Positions 45,245 to 56,690 of a stretch of 64,000 bases of DNA are shown piece after piece. The DNA lies in contig CM075760.1 of assembly GCA_037974335.1 (NCBI GenBank), positions 10,931,100-10,995,099 of the forward strand, read 5' to 3'. This DNA is from Prionace glauca (Eukaryota > Chordata > Chondrichthyes > Carcharhiniformes > Carcharhinidae). The position numbers and the translations under genes are program-made. Each line of letters begins with the position of its first letter. The stretch's first letter is position 1. The notes under the pieces are model-generated. The model did no database searches and was not told where the DNA came from. It saw nothing but the letters and a program-made list of their open reading frames with translations.

Positions 45245-45605
45245 GGAGAGGTTGGATTTTTATTCATCCATGGGACTGGGCATCGCTGGCTGGCCCACCA
45301 TTTATTGCCCATCTCTGGGTTCCCGAGGGCAGTTCAGAGTAAACCACATTGCTGTGGGTCTGGAGTCACACGTAGGCCAAACCAGGTAAGGACGGCAGAT
45401 TTCCTTCCCTAAACGGCATCAGTGACCCAGACGGGTGTTTCTGATCATCGATCATCAGGAGATTCTTAATCCCAGATATTTTTTATTGAATTCCAATTCC
45501 CCCACCTGCTGTGGCGGGATTCGAACCCGGGTCCCCAGAACATTAGCTGAGTTTCTGGAATGAATAGTCTAGCAATGATCCCACTGGGCCATCGCCCCCC
45601 CCCTT
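45245..45605 (-). mobile_element. tRNA-derived SINE (family 2), near full length
   Basis: On the minus strand the head has an A box (TGGCCCAGTGGGATCATTGC) and a B box (GGTTCGAATCCC); the body runs through GTCACTGATGCCGTTTAGG to the tail GGGCAATAAATGGTGG. This is the best copy of the family and could be used as its reference. Confidence 0.88.
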
Positions 45606-45744
45606 TAGGGTGGAGGGGGTGGGGGGGGAATTACACAGTTAGGGGCCTTGCCAGCTGAAGACACAACCACTGATGTTGGAGTGACTGCGACTGGGGGATG
45701 TTCACAAGGCCCCGGGTTAGAGGGCCGAATGTGGGAACGGGACT

Positions 45745-45860
45745 TGGAAAGCAACAACAACTTGCATTAATGTAGCACCAGGAACAGAATGCAATGTCTG
45801 AAAGACACTTCACGTGGGGGGGGGGGGGGGGGGGGGCATCCGAAAACAAATTCTCCCAGC
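45745..45860 (+). repeat. Repeat fragment with poly-G tract
   Basis: CAACAACTTGCATTAATGTAG is shared with 63,385-63,500. It runs into an uninterrupted G tract at about 45,817-45,836. Confidence 0.7.
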
Positions 45861-46083
45861 CAGACTGACAGGGAGATATCAGGGAGAGGAGACCAAAAGC
45901 TGGGACACAGAGAATTTCCTGGGGTCACTTTTGGTTCTTTCACCAATCCCTTTAAATCTGTGTCCCCCTCGGAGAGAGAGACAGGGACGGATATTTCTCA
46001 CACAGCAAAGCCTGACTGCTACTTTCACACTGCCACACACAGTTTTGTGACAACATTGCCCCTTATTAATCATCCCAATCCCT

Positions 46084-46531
46084 TTGGGGTGAGAGTCTCA
46101 GATAGATAGAGAGAGAGAGAGTAACAGAGAGAGGGGAGGATAGCAATGGGGTGAGATTCACAGAGAGATAGAGAGAGAGGGTAACAGAGAGAGGGGAGGA
46201 TAGCAATGGGGTGAGATTCACAGAGAGAGGGGACGATAGCAATGGGGTGAGAGTCACAGAGAGATAGAGAGAGAGAGTAACAGAGAGAGGGGAGGATAGC
46301 AATGGGGTGAGATTCACAGAGAGATAGAGAGAGAGAGTAACAGAGAGAGGGGAGGATAGCAATGGGGTGAGATTCACAGATGGATAGAGAGAGAAAGTAA
46401 CAGAGAGAGGGGAGGATAGCAATGGGGTGAGAGTCACAGAGAGATACAGAGAGAGAGTAACAGAGAGAGGGGAGGATAGCAATGGGGTGAGAGTCACAGA
46501 GAGATAGAGAGAGAGAGTAACAGAGAGAGGG
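46084..46531. repeat. 60-bp minisatellite, left half
   Basis: Units of exactly 60 bp starting GGGGAGGATAGCAATGGGGT and containing TGAGAGTCACAGAGAGATAG. Because 60 is a multiple of 3 and the unit has no stop in two minus-strand frames, long repetitive frames appear; they are not genes. Confidence 0.95.
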
Positions 46532-47586
46532 GAACATAGAACATTACAGCGCAGAACAGGCCCTTCAGCCCACGATGTTGCGCCGACCAGTTACAAAAAC
46601 AATGACCCACTAGCCTATACCAATCCCTTTTTGTCCATAAACCTATCCACAGATCTTTTAAACGCCCCAAACTAGGCGCATTTACAACTGCAGGGCATTC
46701 CAGTCCTTCACCATCCGCTGGGTAAAGAACCTACCCCTGGCATCCGTCCTAAAACTACCCCCCCTTAATTTAAAGTCGTGCCCCCTCGTGCTAGCTTTCT
46801 CCATCCGAGGAAAAAGGCTATCACTGTCCACCCTATCTAAACCTCTAATCATCTTATATGTTTCAATAAGATCCCCTCTTAGCCGCCTTCTTTCCAACGA
46901 AAACAACCCCAAATCTCTTAGTCTCTCCTCATAGGACCTCCCCTCCATACCAGGCAACATCCTGGTAAACCTCCTCTGCACCTTCTCCAAAGCCTCTACA
47001 TCCTTCCTGTAATGTGGGGACCAGAACTGCACACAGTACTCCAAGTGCGGCCGCACCAGAGTAGTGTACAGTTGCAACATGACGCTGCGACTCTTAAATT
47101 CAATCCCCCTACCAATAAACGCCAAGACACCATATGCCTTCTTAACAACCTTATCTACTTGACTCCCAACTTTCAGGGATCTATGTACACATACACCTAG
47201 ATCCCTCTGCTCATCCACACTATTCAAAGTCCTCCCATTAGCCCTATACTCGACACATCTGTTGCTCCTACCAAAGTGAATTACCTCACACTTCTCCGCA
47301 TTAAATTCCATCCGCCACCTCTCGGCCCAGCTCTGCAACCTGTCCAAGTCTTCCTGCAAACTATGACACCCTTCATCACAATCTACCACACCTCCGACTT
47401 TGGTGTCATCAGCAAATTTACTAATCCACTCAACTATACCCTCATCCAGATCATTAATAAAAATTACAAACAGCAGTGGCCCCAAAACAGATCCCTGAGG
47501 CACACCACTTGTAACCGAACTCCATGATGAATATTTACCATCAACCACCACCCTCTGTCTCCTATCTGATAGCCAATTTCTGATCC
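46532..47586 (-). mobile_element. CR1-like LINE inserted in minisatellite
   Basis: A minus-strand frame is open for 289 codons from 47,551 to 46,682: SGVPQGSVLGPLLFVIFIND, the intact catalytic motif KFADDTKVGG, RWRMEFNAEKCEVIHFG, RPHLEYCVQFWSPHYRKD and [14 protein letters not shown]. The N-terminal half is missing (5'-truncated on insertion). It splits the 60-bp array, with GGGGA-like sequence on both sides. Its intact frame suggests a recent insertion. Confidence 0.95.
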
Positions 47587-48675
47587 AGGGGAGGATAGCA
47601 ATGGGATGAGAGTCACAGAGAGATAGAGAGAGAGAGTAACAGAGAGAGGGGAGGTTAGCAATGGGGTGAGAGTCACAGAGAGTTGAAGAGAGAGAGTAAC
47701 AGAGAGAGGGGAGGATAGCAATGTGGTGAGATTCACAGAGAGTTGAAGAGAGAGAGTAACAGAGAGAGGGGAGGATAGCAATGTGGTGAGATTCACAGAG
47801 AGATAGAGAGAGAGAGTAACAGAGAGAGGGGAGGATAGCAATGGGTGAGAGTCACAGAGAGATAGAGAGAGAAAGAGTAACAGAGAGAGGGGAGGATAGC
47901 AATGGGTGAGAGTCACAGAGAGATAGAGAGAGTAACAGAGAGAGGGGAGGATAGCAATGGGTGAGAGTCACAGAGAGATAGAGAGAGTAACAGAGAGAGG
48001 GGAGGATAGCAATGGGGTGAGAGTCTCAGAGAGATAGAGAGAGAGAGGGGAGGATAGCAATGTGGTGAGATTCACAGAGAGAGAGAGTAACAGAGAGAGG
48101 GGAGGATAGCAATGGGGTGAGATTCACAGAGAGATAGAGAGAGAGTAACAGAGAGAGGGGAGGATAGCAATGGGGTGAGATTCACAGAGAGATAGAGAGA
48201 GAGTAACAGAGAGAGGGGAGGATAGCAATGGGGTGAGAGTCTCAGAGAGAGATAGAGAGAGAGAGAGTAATAGAGAGAGTGGAGGATATCAATGGGATGA
48301 GAGTCTCAGAGAGATAGAGAGAGAGAGTAACAGAGAGAGGGGAGGATAGCAATGGGTGAGAGTCACAGATAGAGAGAGAGAGTAACAGAGAGAGGGGAGG
48401 ATAGCAATGGGGTGAGATTCACAGAGAGATAGAGAGAGAGAGAGTAACAGAGAGAGGGGAGGATAGCAATGGAGTGAGAGTCTCAGAGAGAGAGAGAGAG
48501 AGAGTAACAGAGAGAGGGGAGGATAGCAATGGGGTGAGATTCACAGAGAGATAGAGAGGGAGAGTAACAGAGAGAGGGGAGGATAGCAATGTGGTGAGAT
48601 TCACAGAGAGATAGAGAGAGAGAGTAACAGAGAGAGGGGAGGATAGCAATGGGGTGAGAGTCACAGAGAGATAGA
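47587..48675. repeat. 60-bp minisatellite, right half
   Basis: Continuation of the array with more length variation among units (GAGAGA and TTGAAG variants). Confidence 0.95.
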
Positions 48676-48754
48676 GGAAGTGATTGAGATGGAGATTGCC
48701 AAACAGTGTTCCTGTAACGCTGAGAGCAGTGGTCACACAGGTATCAGACAGAAC

Positions 48755-49015
48755 ATAAGAAATAGGAGCAGGATGAGGCCATTCCCCCCCTCGAGCCTGT
48801 CCCTCCAGTTGATAGAACCATGGCTGATCTGACTGTGGCCTGAACCCCCCTTCGCTGCCTGTCTCCCCCATAACCCTCACCCCCCCTTGTATATGTTCAA
48901 TGTCCCAACGCCCACTGCTCTCCGGGGAAGGGAATTCCAAACACTAACCACCCCCTGAGAGAAGGAATTATTCCTCCGGATCTCTATCTTCAATGGGAAC
49001 GTCAGGAATTTTAAA
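48755..49015 (-). mobile_element. LINE 3' end
   Basis: AACATAAGAAATAGGAGCAGG and CCATGGCTGATCTGACTGTG mark its tail, followed by antisense ORF tail to about 49,015. Confidence 0.75.
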
Positions 49016-49044
49016 CTGTGCCCCCCCACCCCCGGCCCACCCCC

Positions 49045-49345
49045 ATCCTGGCAGCACGGTGGCACAGTGGGTAACACTGCTGCCTCACAGTGCCAGGGAC
49101 CCAGGTTCAATTCCCTGCCTTGGGTCACTGTCTGTGTGGAGTCTACACCTTCTCCCCGTGTCCCCGTGGGTTTCCTCCCACAGTTAAAAAGACGCTCTGG
49201 GTAGGTGTCCCAGCCATGTTCAATTCTCCCTATGTGTGTCCAAACAGGCACCACACTGTGGCCACTATGAGTTTCCCCACACTAATTTCATTGCAGTGTT
49301 AATGTCATCCTACTTGTGAGACTAATAAATAAACTTTGAAAGCTG
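49045..49345 (+). mobile_element. Full-length SINE (family 1)
   Basis: Head GGCAGCACGGTGGCACAGTG with B box GGTTCAATTCC, body with CCGTGGGTTTCCTCCCACAG, tail TTCATTGCAGTGTTAATGTC ending AATAAATAAACTTTG. About 300 bp. Confidence 0.9.
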
Positions 49346-49359
49346 ATACTAGATTCCCC

Positions 49360-49860
49360 TCCGTGTGGGCCTTGTTCTGTGATAATGAATGGGGATGTTT
49401 AAAGATTATTCAATAGTTCTTTAAGGACAGCAGACACAGGGATGGAACATGTGGCTCTGAACACAACAGATAGATTTCGGGGGGATATCGCAGCCCCCCC
49501 CCGTGTCTGAGTGGGAGGTAATCTTCCCTCCCAATCAGACAGATTGTGGCTTCAGCTCAGAGCCTCAAATACTAGGCCCTTAGCATCGATCAGAGAGACT
49601 CCGAGCACAGCAGGATGGGAGAAGGGACAAAGCAAAGTGGGGTTGACTGTGTGAGAATTGCTTTGTGGAAAGATTGAGTGTTTGATCAGAATGTTAGATT
49701 GTGAATGGACCCACCATATATTAAGCTGATCTATCTATTGGTAACTGTCACACTGTATTCTGTACCCTCTCCTTCTCCCGAATGGACTCTATGTCTGGTA
49801 TGTTTTGTTTGTGCAGCGTGCAAGAAACAAAACCTTTCACTGCATCCCAATCCATGGGAT
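49360..49860. repeat. Duplicated low-copy block, copy C
   Basis: The segment around 49,520-49,590, ending AATACTAGGCCCTTAGCATC, is shared with 50,285-50,360 and 53,420-53,490. A further stretch at 49,625-49,710 resembles 62,930-62,990. No exon recognised. Confidence 0.6.
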
Positions 49861-49864
49861 AGGA

Positions 49865-50040
49865 CAGCACGGGGACACGATGGTTAGCACTGCTGCCTCA
49901 CAGCACCAGGGACCCGGGTTCAATTCTCAGCTTGGGAATGGAGTTTGCACATTCTCCCCATGTCTGCGTGGGTTTCTTCCTGGTTTCCTTCCACAGTCCA
50001 AAGATGTGCAGACCAGGTGGAGTCTGAGACACGACAGAAG
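49865..50040 (+). mobile_element. SINE (family 1), 5' part
   Basis: TGGTTAGCACTGCTGCCTCA and GACCCGGGTTCAATTCTC; truncated after AAGATGTGCAGACC. Confidence 0.85.
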
Positions 50041-50079
50041 CAGGGTAAGGATTTGAAAATGGAGGGCTTCTAACAAACT

Positions 50080-50360
50080 TTTAAAAGACAATCCACACTC
50101 ACAGCAGTCCCATTTCACACTCTCTGCTCAGTCCTGTGTTGGGGGGGGGGTTTAGTGTGGGATCAGTGTTTGCTTTTCTCAAACCGCAGTGAGATTCCCA
50201 ACAAGGACAAGAGGTTTCAGTGTTTAAAAATGTAAAGATTACAAACCCAAAGCAGACAGAGAGTGATGAGACCTCACACCTTCAATGTTGATCTTCCCTC
50301 AGAATCAGAGAGATTGTGGGTTCAGCACAGAGCCTAAAATACTAGGCCCTTAGCATCGAG
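50080..50360. repeat. Duplicated low-copy block, copy A
   Basis: Alignable with 53,215-53,490 over about 270 bp: TTTCACACTCTCTGCTCAGT, TTTGCTTTTCTCAAACCGCA and ACTAGGCCCTTAGCATC are shared. Each copy is followed by an ACAGAGA array. Confidence 0.85.
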
Positions 50361-50784
50361 ACACAGACAGAGAGACAGATATAGAGAAATGCAAAGACAG
50401 AAACACACACAGATACACAGAGAGGTATTCACACAGAGACAGAGAGAGAAACACAGATCCAGAGAAACACAGAGACAAAGTTCTTTACTCAGAGGGTAGT
50501 AAGGGTGTGGAATGCCCTGCCTGCAGCAGTTGTGGACTCGCCAACTTTAAGGGCGTTCAAATGGTCAGTGGATAGGCACATGGATAACATTGGAATAGTT
50601 TAGGTTCGAGGGTCATTAGATTGGTTCCACTGGTCAGCACAACATCGAGGGCCGAATGGCCTGTACTGCGCTGGAATGTTCTATGTTCTATTAAAGAGAG
50701 ATGGAGACAGAGAGAAATATAGAGGCAGAGAGACACACAGATACACAGCGAAATAAAGATAGAGAGAAACAAAGAGACAGAGAT
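50361..50784. repeat. ACAGAGA array with LINE tail inside
   Basis: Simple ACAGAGA/ACACAG repeats at 50,361-50,480 and 50,693-50,784 flank a plus-strand LINE 3' tail (50,485-50,692) that is close to the one in the CH1-CH2 intron. Confidence 0.9.
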
Positions 50785-52372
50785 ATGTATTGAGTCGGAG
50801 GGAATGGGGGAGCTCCTGAATGAATACTTTGCGTTGGTATTCACGAAGGAGAGGGGTTCGGAATCGTGCGGTCTGTTAGAGGGAGCTGAGGATCAGCTGC
50901 AGGAAATATCTATTACGAGAGAGGAAGTGCTCGGGCTTTTAGGTAGCGTAAGGACGGATAAAGCTCCGGGGCCTGATGGTATTTATCCCAGGCTGCTTAG
51001 GGAGGTGAAAGATGAAATTGCTGGGCCTCTGGCGCAAATCTTTGTCTCTTCTTTGGACACAGGTGAGGTCCCAGAAGACTGGAGGGTAGCAAATGTGGTA
51101 CCACTGTTCAAAAAAGGTAGCAGGGATACCCTGGAAATTATAGGCCGGTGAGTTTGACATCGGTGGTAGGGAAATTAATGGAAAAAGTACTTAGGGGTAG
51201 GATGTATGAGCATTTGGAGCGTTGCGGTCTGATTGGGGATACGCATCATGGCTTTGTTCAAGGGACAAATCCATGAAGGTTGTGACACAAGTGGAGAATG
51301 TTGTCAGGAAGGCTTATGGAATGTTAGCCTTTATAGGAAGGGGTATAGAGTATAAAAGCTGCCGTCTAATGCTTCAGTTGTTTAGAACGTTGGTTAGACC
51401 GCATTTGGAGTACTGCATCCAGTTCTGGTCACCTTACTACCGGAAGGACGTGGAGGCTCTGGAAAGGGTGCAGAGGAGGTTTACCAGGATGTTGCCTGGC
51501 ATGGAGGGGCTGGGGTACGAGGAAAGGTTGGAGAAACTGGGACTGTTCTCCTTGGAAAGATGAAGATTGAGGGGTGACATGATAGAGGTATATAAGATAC
51601 TGAAGGGAATAGACAGAGTCAATAGTGAGAGACTGCTCCCTAGATTGGTTACAAATACAAGAGGACATGATTTAAGGGTGAAGGGGGAGAGATATAATTT
51701 GGATATGAGAGGAAGGTTCTTTACGGAGAGAGTTGTAGGGGTATGGAACGCGCTACCGAGTAGGGTGCTGGAGGCGGGAACATTGGACTCGTTTAAGGTT
51801 CAGTTAGATAGGCACATGAGTGAAACGAGGATGGAGGGTTATGGTAGGGGATATTAAATAAGGGTTAGAACCTCGGGAGACACCGGAAAGGCAGGCTTGT
51901 GATTAACGTTTTTGTCTTTTATTCCGCAGGTAGAGGTCCACCTCGTTGTCAAACGAGGGACATTCACACGGTGGGTCGTGCGTGGGCTGCTCTTGGAGGT
52001 TCCAGGAGTGGCCTAGTACTTTGTGTCGGTGTGTGTGCTTGATCCTGGACCGGTAAATGGGCGCCGCAACAGCTCAGTGACTAGCACTGCTGGCTGTACA
52101 GGCACATGGATTTGGGCCTGTGTCTGTGGGAGTTTGCGCATTCTCCCTGTGGATGCGTGGGTTTCCTCCGGGCGCTCCGGTTTCCTCCCACACCCCAAAG
52201 ATGTGCTCTTAGGCTGATTGGTTTTACCAAATTGACACTATTCTCCCCTGAATCTGGCTAAGTGGGGGGTTTTATTCGTAGACACGCAGGGTAGAATAGG
52301 TGTAGGGTGATGCAGAGGCGTGGGCTCGTTGGGCCGAAGGGCCTGTTTCCCGTGCGGGGTTGTTCTTTGTTT
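50785..52372 (+). mobile_element. CR1-like LINE with internal deletion
   Basis: Encodes ESCGLLEGAEDQLQEISITR, DKAPGPDGIYPRLLREV and GEVPEDWRVANVVPLFKKGS, then breaks near 51,130. A deletion near 51,255 removes the catalytic part of the RT and joins directly to VENVVRKAYGMLAFIGRG and RPHLEYCIQFWSPYYRKDVE. Its 3' UTR (51,900-52,370) contains the SINE-like block GGTTTCCTCCCACACCCCAA and ends with TTGTTCTTTG. Same family as 29,219-31,935. Confidence 0.92.
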
Positions 52373-52620
52373 AGAAAGACACAAATAAAGAGTGACATAA
52401 ACAGACACACAGAGAGATATACACAGAGAGACAGAGAGAGAGACAAATATAGAGAAATACAGAGACAGAGAGAGACACACAGAAAAACAGAGAGACAGAG
52501 GGGGAGAGAGAGAGAGATACAGATAAAAAGAGACAGAGAGATGTACAAATACACAGAATGATAGAGATAGAGAGACACACACATAAATACACTAATCGAG
52601 AAATACAAAAAGAGAGACAG
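52373..52620. repeat. ACAGAGA array
   Basis: Simple GA/CA-rich repeat. No gene. Confidence 0.9.
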
Positions 52621-52624
52621 TATT

Positions 52625-52925
52625 AGGCAACGTCAGATCTAGTTTTGCATTCAATGTTTATTTCAAAATTCAGAGAGTATTTTACAGGAAAATTGATTTT
52701 AAAGTTAACAAAAGTACATATATCCTTTGAGTTTCACACTGAGATCAGAACCCATGTGATCTGAGCTGCCCGGTATCTGTACAACTGTAACAGAGAGCAG
52801 AAAGAGTAAAAAACAGAGCTCAACATCACGGGAAATGAACAATTGTGAATAAGGAACAAGAAAAGTTCTTTATTTATACATGAAATTTAAACTACAAGAA
52901 AACTATTAACTACAATTACATTACA
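52625..52925 (-). repeat. Duplicated 3' UTR-like block, copy 1
   Basis: Matches 54,715-55,018 closely. On the minus strand it carries AATAAA at 52,869-52,874 and a second one near 52,656, and a strong acceptor (TTTCTGCTCTCTGTTACAG) at about 52,790-52,810 that is kept in both copies. It follows the candidate terminal exon at 53,061-53,124. Confidence 0.8.
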
Positions 52926-53060
52926 ACAAAAATCCCCTTATACATTTCACACTGAAAACTGGAATCCTGTCCACGATTGTCTCAGTTACAGATTCAGAAT
53001 GATAAACAGAGACAATTTGACTGTTACAGTCACCGAGAGCAGATATTGTGTTTGTGTCAC

Positions 53061-53124
53061 TCAGAGATCTTCATAATCAGCTGAGGGAAATCTACAGCGT
53101 CCAAAATTCAACCCATCACTTGAT
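53061..53124 (-). CDS. Candidate terminal coding exon, gene unknown
   Basis: On the minus strand a good acceptor (ATCTCTCTTTTACAG, AG at 53,126-53,125) is followed, in the phase usual for Ig-superfamily exons, by SSDGLNFGRCRFPSADYEDL and a TGA at 53,063-53,061. An AATAAA lies about 190 bases further on. The layout (acceptor, short polar tail, stop, poly(A) signal) fits the last exon of a transmembrane protein, and the ending contains a tyrosine motif (DYEDL). I do not recognise the family. No other exon of such a gene is visible at higher coordinates, which are filled with repeats. Could be a fossil exon or chance. Confidence 0.35.
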
Positions 53125-53214
53125 CTGTAAAAGAGAGATACACCAATGGTCAGATATTTATGATGTGGGACATTCGAGTTTTTAATCAGTGAAATGTTTA
53201 GAGATTTTTCAAAC

Positions 53215-53490
53215 CCCTTCTGTCAGTTTAATAACCCACTCTGACAGCAGTTCCATTTCACACTCTCTGCTCAGTCCTGTGTTGGGGGGGTTTAGTGTGG
53301 GATCAGTGTTTGCTTTTCTCAAACCGCAGTGAGTTTCCCAACAAGGGGAACAGATATTTAAAAGCTTAAACATTACAAAACTAAACCAGACAGAGAGTGA
53401 TTGGGCCTCCTGCCTTCAATACAGTGATCTTCACTCCAGACATTGTGGGTTCAGATCAGAGCTGGAAATACTAGGCCCTTAGCATCAAAA
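53215..53490. repeat. Duplicated low-copy block, copy B
   Basis: Paralogue of 50,080-50,360, again directly followed by an ACAGAGA array. Confidence 0.85.
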
Positions 53491-54712
53491 CACACAGACA
53501 CACAGAGAGAGACACAGAGACAGAGACACAGAGAGACACACACAGACAAGAGAGACACAGAGAGAAACACAGAGAGACAGAGACACAGAGAGACAAGAGA
53601 GACACAGAGAGAAAAACATAGAGAGACAGAGACACAGAGAGAAAAACACAGAGAGACAGAGACACAGAGAAACACAGAAACAAGAGACACACAGACACAC
53701 AGAGAGAAAAACACAGAGAGATAGAGACACAGAGAAACACAGAGACACACAGACACACAGAGAGAAAAACACAGAGAGACAGAGACACAAAGAGAAAAAC
53801 ACAGAGAGACAGAGACACAGAGAAACACAGAGACAAGAGACACACAGACACACAAAGAAAAAACACAGGGAGACAGGGACACAGAGAAACACAGAGGCAC
53901 GAGATACACAGAGAAAAAACACAGAGAGACAGAGACACAGAGACAAGAGAGACACAGACACACAAAGAAAAAACATAGGGACACAGAGAAACACAGAGGC
54001 AAGAGATACACAGAGAGATAGAAACCAAGAGAGACATGGATACACAGACAGGATAGAGACAGGGAAAGGTATGGATACAGAGAAATACAGAGACAGAGAG
54101 AAAGAGCAGCAGAGAAACACAGATATACAGAGATAGAGAGTCAAAGATACAGATAAATACAGAGACACAGAGAGACACACAGGCACAGACAAAGAGACAG
54201 AAAGAGACACAGATATAGAGAAATACAGAGACACAGAGAGATACACAGGCACAAACAAGAAAACAGGAAGAGATACAGATATAGAGAAATACAGAGACAC
54301 AGTGATACACAGATACAGACAAGGAAACTGACAGGGACACAGATACAGAGCAATACAGAGACACAGGGAGATACACAGATACAGACAAGAAAACAGGAAG
54401 ATACACAGATACCGAGAAATACAGAGACACAGAGAGATACACAGATACAGACAAAAAGACAGAAAGAGACACAGATATAGAGAAATACAGAGACACAGAG
54501 AGATACACAGATACAGACAAGGAAACAGACAGGGACACAGATACCGAGAAATACAGAGACACAGGGAGATACACAGATACAGACAAAGAGACAGAAAGAG
54601 ACACAGATACAGAGAAATACACAGACAGAGCCACACAGATATGTAGAGAGATATATAGAGAAACACACACACACAAAATCATACTAACAGAGATATAGAG
54701 AAAGAGAGATGG
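53491..54712. repeat. ACAGAGACACAGAGA array
   Basis: About 1.2 kb of GA/CA-rich repeats with a longer period of about 60-90 bp visible in the right half (ACAGATACAGACAAGGAAAC units at about 54,310 and 54,510). Long minus-strand frames here (up to 403 codons) are low-complexity artefacts. Confidence 0.95.
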
Positions 54713-54714
54713 AG

Positions 54715-55018
54715 TTAGACAAAGTCAGAATTAGTTAATTTTGAATTCAGTGTTTTTTAAAAAAATTCAGAGAATATTTTACAGGAAAATTGATTTGAAA
54801 GTGAACAAAAGTGAATCTGACCTTTGAGCTTCACACTGAGATCAGAACCCATGCGATCTGAGCTGCCCGGTATCTGTACAACTGTAACAGAGAGCAGAAA
54901 GAGAAAAAAACAGAGCTCAACATCACGGGAAATGAACAATTGTGAATAAGGAACAAGAAAAGTTCTTTATTTATACATGAAATTTAAACTACAAGAAAAC
55001 TATCAACTACAATTAATA
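54715..55018 (-). repeat. Duplicated 3' UTR-like block, copy 2
   Basis: Near-identical to 52,700-52,925 over its right two thirds, with AATAAA at 54,966-54,971. It stops abruptly where the 52-bp minisatellite begins, so the terminal exon is not included. Confidence 0.85.
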
Positions 55019-56305
55019 GACTCTCTGTTATTACAGTCTGGGTCTTGTGTCAGTAATCTCTGCCCTTAACCTCTCTTATTACAATCTGCCTTATGTCATT
55101 TATCTCTGCCCTAAACATCCCTCAGTTATTACAATCTGGACCTTGTATAAGTAATCTCTGCCCTAAACATCCTTCAGTTATTACAATCTAGGCCTTGTAT
55201 CAGTAATCTCTGCCCTAAACATCCCTCAGTTATTACAATCTGGACCTTGTATCAGTAATCTCTGCCCTAAACATCCCTCAGTTATTACTATCTGGGCCTT
55301 GTCGCAGTAATCTCTGCCCTTAACCTCTCTTATTACAATCTGCCTTGTGTCATTTATCTCCACCCTAAACATCCCCCAGTTATTACAGTCTGGACCTTGT
55401 ATCAGTAATCTCTGCCCTAAACATTCCTCAGTTATTACAGTCTGGACCTTGTATCAGTAATCTCTGCCCTAAACATCCCTCAGTTATTACAGTCTGGACC
55501 TTGTATCAGTAATCTCTGCCCTAAGCATCCCTCAGTTATTACAATCTGGGCCTTGTATCAGTAATCTCTGCCCTAAACATCTCTCAGTTATTACAATCTG
55601 GGCCTTGTAGCAGTAATCTCTGCCCTAAACATCCCTTAGTTATTACAATCTGGGCCTTGTAGCAGTAATCTCTGCCCTTAACATCCCTTAGTTATTACAA
55701 TATGGGCCTTGTAGCAGTAATCTCTGCCCTTAACATCCCTTAGTTATTACAATATGGGCCTTGTAGCAGTAATCTCTGCCCTAAACATCCCTCAGTTATT
55801 ACAATCTGGACCTTGTAGCAGTAATCTCTGCCCTAAACCTCCCTCAGTTATTACAATCTGGGCCTTGTATCAGTAATCTCTGCCCTAAACATCCCTCAGT
55901 TATTACAATCTGGGCCTTGTATCAGTAATCTCTGCCCTAAGCATCCCTCAGTTATTACAATCTGGGCCTTGTATCAGTAATCTCTGCCCTAAACATCTCT
56001 CAGTTATTACAATCTGGGCCTTGTAGCAGTAATCTCTGCCCTAAACATCCCTTAGTTATTACAATCTGGGCCTTGTAGCAGTAATCTCTGCCCTTAACAT
56101 CCCTTAGTTATTACAATATGGGCCTTGTAGCAGTAATCTCTGCCCTAAACATCCCTCAGTTATTACAATATGGGCCTTGTAGCAGTAATCTCTGCCCTAA
56201 ACATCCCTCAGTTATTACAATCTGGGCCTTGTATCAGTAATCTCTGCCCTAAACATCCCTCAGTTATTACAATCTGGGCCTTGTAGCAGTAATCTCTGCC
56301 CAAAA
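55018..56305. repeat. 52-bp minisatellite, array 1
   Basis: About 25 units of 52 bp, each with CAGTTATTACAATCTGGGCC and GTAATCTCTGCCCTAAAC. CCTTGTAT recurs at 55,141, 55,193 and 55,245, which fixes the period. Unit variants (TATCAGTAA or TAGCAGTAA; AATATGGG or AATCTGGG) form runs, and a run at about 55,860-56,160 repeats one at about 55,500-55,800. Confidence 0.97.
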
Positions 56306-56690
56306 GCTCTCTCCTAAACCTTCCAATCTATCAAAAACATTTGGATGAGCGCTCACAACATCACAACATTCACAGATATGGGACAAGAGATGGAAAACTG
56401 GGTTAGCACAACTTTAGTGGGAGTTACTGTTGGTGCAGACTCGATGATCAAGCATTGGGTGATCAATTTGATGTTTCCAGCTATGCTGCTTACAATGCTG
56501 TCTCATTTTTTGTGTCTATGGCAAACTGTGATGTGAAGAATTCAGTTACATTAAATGGTCAATAAATACATCCAAACTACCTGTATATTTCTGTGTGTGT
56601 GTTTACCATGATCTGTTTGAGTGGTGGAGCAGGCTCGATGGGTCAAATGGCCTGAAACTGAACATAATTGAGATTTAAACACTCATGCAT
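56306..56690. repeat. Tandem duplication, low-copy part, copy 1
   Basis: Almost identical to 58,996-59,385 (for example TGAGCGCTCACAACATCACA). No gene recognised. A short frame encoding MSAHNITTFTDMGQE is conserved only because the two copies are recent. Confidence 0.9.

Noticed and set aside
45500-45605. tRNA gene (clear A and B boxes)
   Set aside because: It is the head of a SINE; the cloverleaf is not supported beyond the promoter boxes and the body continues into a SINE with tail. The same applies at 10,030, 27,690, 49,050 and 49,870.
46066-46537. Minus-strand frames with a perfect 20-residue repeat
   Set aside because: Produced by a 60-bp minisatellite whose unit length is a multiple of three. 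The same is true for 47,464-47,916 and 48,419-48,700.
53471-54682. A minus-strand open frame of 403 codons, rich in Ser, Leu, Val and Cys
   Set aside because: It lies wholly within an ACAGAGACAC simple repeat; several overlapping frames are equally open. Low complexity, not a membrane protein.
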